Shown one piece after another: positions 5,421 to 7,399 of a stretch of DNA of 7,399 bases. The position numbers and the translations under genes were made by a program. This DNA comes from Bacteroidia bacterium (lineage in GTDB: Bacteria > Bacteroidota > Bacteroidia > Bacteroidales > Marinifilaceae): positions 1-7,399 of the forward strand of contig BNXR01000091.1 of NCBI GenBank assembly GCA_025999735.1, written 5' to 3'. Positions within the stretch are counted from its first letter, which is position 1; the number at the start of each line of letters is the position of its first letter. The notes under the pieces were generated by a model. That model did no database searches. It had not been told where the DNA came from and saw only the letters and a list, made by a program, of their open reading frames with translations.

Positions 5421-5429
5421 TACGGGCAA
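5400..5429 (-). promoter_or_regulatory. Bacteroidota-type promoter for the Bro-N gene
   Basis: On the minus strand, TTG (5427-5429), 19 bp and TACTTTTG (5400-5407) form a near-ideal promoter. Its -33 box is only six bases from the rsgA stop codon. The start point should fall near 5393, giving a leader of about 40 bases. The spacer is filled by a perfect dyad, GTAAAA (5408-5413) and TTTTAC (5418-5423), a candidate operator. Confidence 0.75.
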
Positions 5430-5435
5430 TAGCGA

Positions 5436-6362
5436 CTACCGATATTTCCCCCCTTCATCCTCCATGAGGCTACAGTAGCTTAAATAGCGACTTTCACTAA
5501 TACCACCCTCTTTGACGGCTTTGAGGACGGCACATCCCGGTTCGTGTATGTGGGTGCAATTATAGAAGCGGCAATCTTCGGAGGCTTTGAATATTTCGGG
5601 GAAATAATGCGATAGTTCTTCCTTTTTCATGTCTATTAGGCCGAAACTTCGGATACCGGGAGTGTCAATGATGTATCCACCGCCGTGCAAGGGAAACATT
5701 TCTGCAAAAGTCGTAGTGTGCTTGCCGGTATTATGTGCTTCGGAGATGTCATCGGTTTTCAGGTTTAAAGTCGGTTCAAGTTTGTTGATGAGTGAGGACT
5801 TCCCGACGCCTGAAAGTCCCGCCAGTACCGTCGTTTTATCTTTCAAAACGCATGATAATTCATTTAGATTTCTATTTTCAGTGACAGAAATCTCGTAGCA
5901 ATCGTAGCCTGCCTTTTGATAGCTGCGCTTTAATGACTTCAAGGCTGTCAGTTCCTCGTCAGAGTAAAGGTCTATTTTATTGAAACAGAGGATGGCGGTG
6001 ATATTGTAGGCCTCTGCTGTGACTAAAAAACGGTCGATAAAGACGGTGGAGGTTTCCGGTTGCGAGAGAGTGACTAAGACAAGCACTTGGTCAATGTTTG
6101 CTGCTAAAATATGTGATTCTTTGGACAGGTTGGTGGACTTTCGGATGAGGTAATTTTTCCGTTCGTGGATATGGGTAATAACGAAGTCGCCTTTCGCTTC
6201 ATTTTCCATATCTACATCGACAATATCACCTACTGTCACGGGGTTTGTAGTACGAAAACCCTTTAATCTGAGCTTCCCGCGAATACTACATATTGCCTCG
6301 CCAACACCCCCTATTCGCACAACATAAAAACTACCTGTTGATTTAATAACAATACCTTCCAT
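5436..6362 (-). CDS. rsgA: Ribosome small subunit-dependent GTPase RsgA
   Basis: This 308-residue protein is a complete RsgA (YjeQ/EngC): an OB-fold at about 1-65, then a circularly permuted GTPase domain with motif order G4-G1-G2-G3. Visible are NKID (128-131), the P-loop GLSGVGKS (182-189), the T-rich switch in NTGKHTTTF (211-219), and DTPGIRSFG (233-241). The C-terminal zinc site C264-x4-C269-x-H271-x5-C277 follows. RsgA acts late in 30S subunit maturation, testing the decoding centre and releasing RbfA; its GTPase is stimulated by the 30S subunit. Length and motifs are normal, and the start MEGIVIKS is typical of Bacteroidota members. It stands alone here: the upstream methyltransferase is unrelated in function and 109 bases away, and downstream the Bro-N promoter begins almost at its stop. 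Confidence 0.97.
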   Translation of the reverse strand: MEGIVIKSTGSFYVVRIGGVGEAICSIRGKLRLKGFRTTNPVTVGDIVDVDMENEAKGDFVITHIHERKNYLIRKSTNLSKESHILAANIDQVLVLVTLSQPETSTVFIDRFLVTAEAYNITAILCFNKIDLYSDEELTALKSLKRSYQKAGYDCYEISVTENRNLNELSCVLKDKTTVLAGLSGVGKSSLINKLEPTLNLKTDDISEAHNTGKHTTTFAEMFPLHGGGYIIDTPGIRSFGLIDMKKEELSHYFPEIFKASEDCRFYNCTHIHEPGCAVLKAVKEGGISESRYLSYCSLMEDEGGKYR

Positions 6363-6404
6363 CAGATATGAACTACTATTTTGTCAGTATCTTTAAAACT
6401 TGTG

Positions 6405-6443
6405 CGAAGATACACAAAAATGTGTACTAACGAGCCAAAAATA
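6405..6443 (-). promoter_or_regulatory. Candidate rsgA promoter region (weak)
   Basis: Two -7-like boxes occur on the minus strand: TATTTTTG (6436-6443), which fits TAnnTTTG but lacks a clear TTG at the right distance, and TATCTTCG (6405-6412), which has one mismatch and a TTG (6436-6438) 23 bp upstream. A promoter in this 109-base gap is likely; which box is used is uncertain. Confidence 0.3.
6411..6426. repeat. Short perfect inverted repeat in the rsgA upstream gap
   Basis: TACACA (6411-6416) and TGTGTA (6421-6426) are perfect inverted arms around AAAA. It lies between the two candidate -7 boxes of rsgA. A stem of six mostly A-T pairs with no T-run makes a poor terminator; a protein-binding site or chance are both possible. 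Confidence 0.4.
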
Positions 6444-6471
6444 AATACAAAGTCTGAATTTTACTTCATGT

Positions 6472-7287
6472 TTAGCCTAACGTGTTAGGTTTACATTTTT
6501 TTGCTTCCATAAACAAGGAGGTCGGGTCATAAACGATGCCATCCTTCACATCTAATTCGTATTTCTGCCACTCAGGGATTTCACTTTCAACTGGATTTTT
6601 TATCGCAATTTCTGTAAATCCACAAGATGACAATAACTGAGCAAGCGAGTATCTATCATACATCCATAGATGAACCTCTCCTCCTAATCTAAAATTTCCA
6701 ACATCCGTCGCTTTGCTCCAAAAGAGTTTTGAAAATCCTTTGTGCAGAACAAACCTGACAGCTTTTCTAAACATAGTGACAGAAGAAAGAGCCATTTTAA
6801 GGTTTCCCTTCTTGAAATTGCGTCCCACATAGCCCATCCGCGACATGACATATTCTTCATTGACAATCTTGGGCTGTTGTAAATATGTAGCCATTAACCC
6901 ACCATTGTAATGACGGGTCATCTGGTCTAACAATTCGAGCATGATCCAATCGTAATTACTTTTCGACTTCTCGGTTGGGTTTTCAAGATTTTCATTTAAT
7001 GTTTTTTTGTATTCGTTCACAATATCTTCTAAATCAGGCACTACAACACGGAGTATTCCATTGGGTTTCAATACTCTGTGACATTCTTTAATAAATGCTG
7101 CCGCCTTTTCTTTGGGAATATGTTCTAAAACCTGCGAGTGATATACTACATCAAAGAAATTATCAGGGAAGGGTATCCCTTTGAGTAAATTGACTACTTT
7201 CACTTTTGGGGAATAGGACACCATGTCTATATTCACCCAATCGGGATGAATTTTGGTACCACATCCTACGTTTAATAATTTTTCCAT
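6472..7287 (-). CDS. Class I SAM-dependent methyltransferase (Methyltransf_11-like)
   Basis: This 271-residue protein starts directly with the SAM-binding core. Motif I is LLNVGCGTKIHPDWVNID (4-21), with the G-rich loop and acidic D21. FDVVYHSQVLEHIP (45-58) is the motif IV/post-II region, and HRVLKPNGILRVVVPDL (70-86) is the typical RVLKPGG strand. A long C-terminal extension of about 185 residues, partly aromatic, includes RLGGEVHLWMYDRYSL, a pattern I associate with methyltransferases in polysaccharide and O-antigen clusters. The substrate is probably a sugar or glycan intermediate, but this is inference from family context. The start is 45 bases after the stop of another gene, so the pair is likely an operon. 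A methylase of a different small molecule cannot be excluded. Confidence 0.85.
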   Translation of the reverse strand: MEKLLNVGCGTKIHPDWVNIDMVSYSPKVKVVNLLKGIPFPDNFFDVVYHSQVLEHIPKEKAAAFIKECHRVLKPNGILRVVVPDLEDIVNEYKKTLNENLENPTEKSKSNYDWIMLELLDQMTRHYNGGLMATYLQQPKIVNEEYVMSRMGYVGRNFKKGNLKMALSSVTMFRKAVRFVLHKGFSKLFWSKATDVGNFRLGGEVHLWMYDRYSLAQLLSSCGFTEIAIKNPVESEIPEWQKYELDVKDGIVYDPTSLFMEAKKCKPNTLG

Positions 7288-7332
7288 TCGTTCGTTTTTT
7301 TACATCTTAAAATTTGTCCGTTACGCCTGATT

Positions 7333-7399
7333 TTATTTTGCAAGCACCATGAGAGAATAGCCATTATTGTGTAAGTTCTTCATTTCTATCACCCACCGC
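7333..7399 (-). CDS. 3' end of an unidentified gene (partial)
   Basis: An open frame enters from the right edge and ends at TAA 7333-7335, giving 21 visible residues, RWVIEMKNLHNNGYSLMVLA plus K. The ending 'GYSLMVLAK' is like the last beta-strand of some class I methyltransferases or sugar-modifying enzymes, but the fragment is too short to name a product. The gap of 45 bases to the next gene and shared strand suggest co-transcription with the methyltransferase. Confidence 0.45.
   Translation of the reverse strand, partial: RWVIEMKNLHNNGYSLMVLAK

Noticed and set aside
6363..6471. Intrinsic terminator of the methyltransferase gene
   Set aside because: The only hairpin (6411-6426) is short, A/T-rich and not followed by a T-run on the minus strand.

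Overview
The window most likely comes from a member of the Bacteroidota, probably Bacteroidales-like. The evidence is three minus-strand promoters with the Bacteroidota pattern (TTG, about 17-20 bp, TAnnTTTG), weak or absent Shine-Dalgarno sequences, and gene families typical of that phylum (DUF3791/DUF3990 pair, Bro-N family protein, ISAon1/ISL3-like transposase tail). All complete genes are on the minus strand, so transcription runs from high to low coordinates.

Layout in transcription order. (1) 7399-6472: the last codons of an unidentified gene, then a class I SAM-dependent methyltransferase of the kind found in surface-glycan clusters. (2) 6362-5436: rsgA, the circularly permuted GTPase of 30S ribosome maturation; it is the one clear housekeeping gene. 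(3) 5429-3555: an accessory segment with a Bro-N (phage-antirepressor-like) gene followed by a DUF3791-DUF3990 pair that looks like a toxin-antitoxin module with an ADP-ribosyltransferase-like toxin. A perfect 30-bp direct repeat sits upstream of the Bro-N gene and again upstream of the DUF3791 gene, exactly 820 bp apart. Each copy carries the -7 promoter box, so the two transcription units appear to share a duplicated promoter/operator. (4) 3511-249: an apparent three-gene operon with its own promoter. It encodes a predicted outer-membrane beta-barrel protein, a GT39/PMT-type membrane glycosyltransferase with a large periplasmic C-terminal domain, and a GtrA-family small membrane protein. Together these suggest glycosylation of a surface polymer with a polyprenyl-phosphate-linked sugar. 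(5) 248-1: a GC-rich hairpin repeat and, on the plus strand, the 3' end of an ISL3/ISAon1-like transposase that converges on the operon.

The most interesting part is segment 3. The defence- or phage-related cassette lies between rsgA and the glycosylation operon, and identical 30-bp promoter repeats border the Bro-N gene. This could reflect co-regulation of the Bro-N protein with the toxin-antitoxin pair, or insertion of a gene at the promoter. The second most interesting part is the barrel-GT39-GtrA operon, whose first gene I cannot assign to a characterised function.
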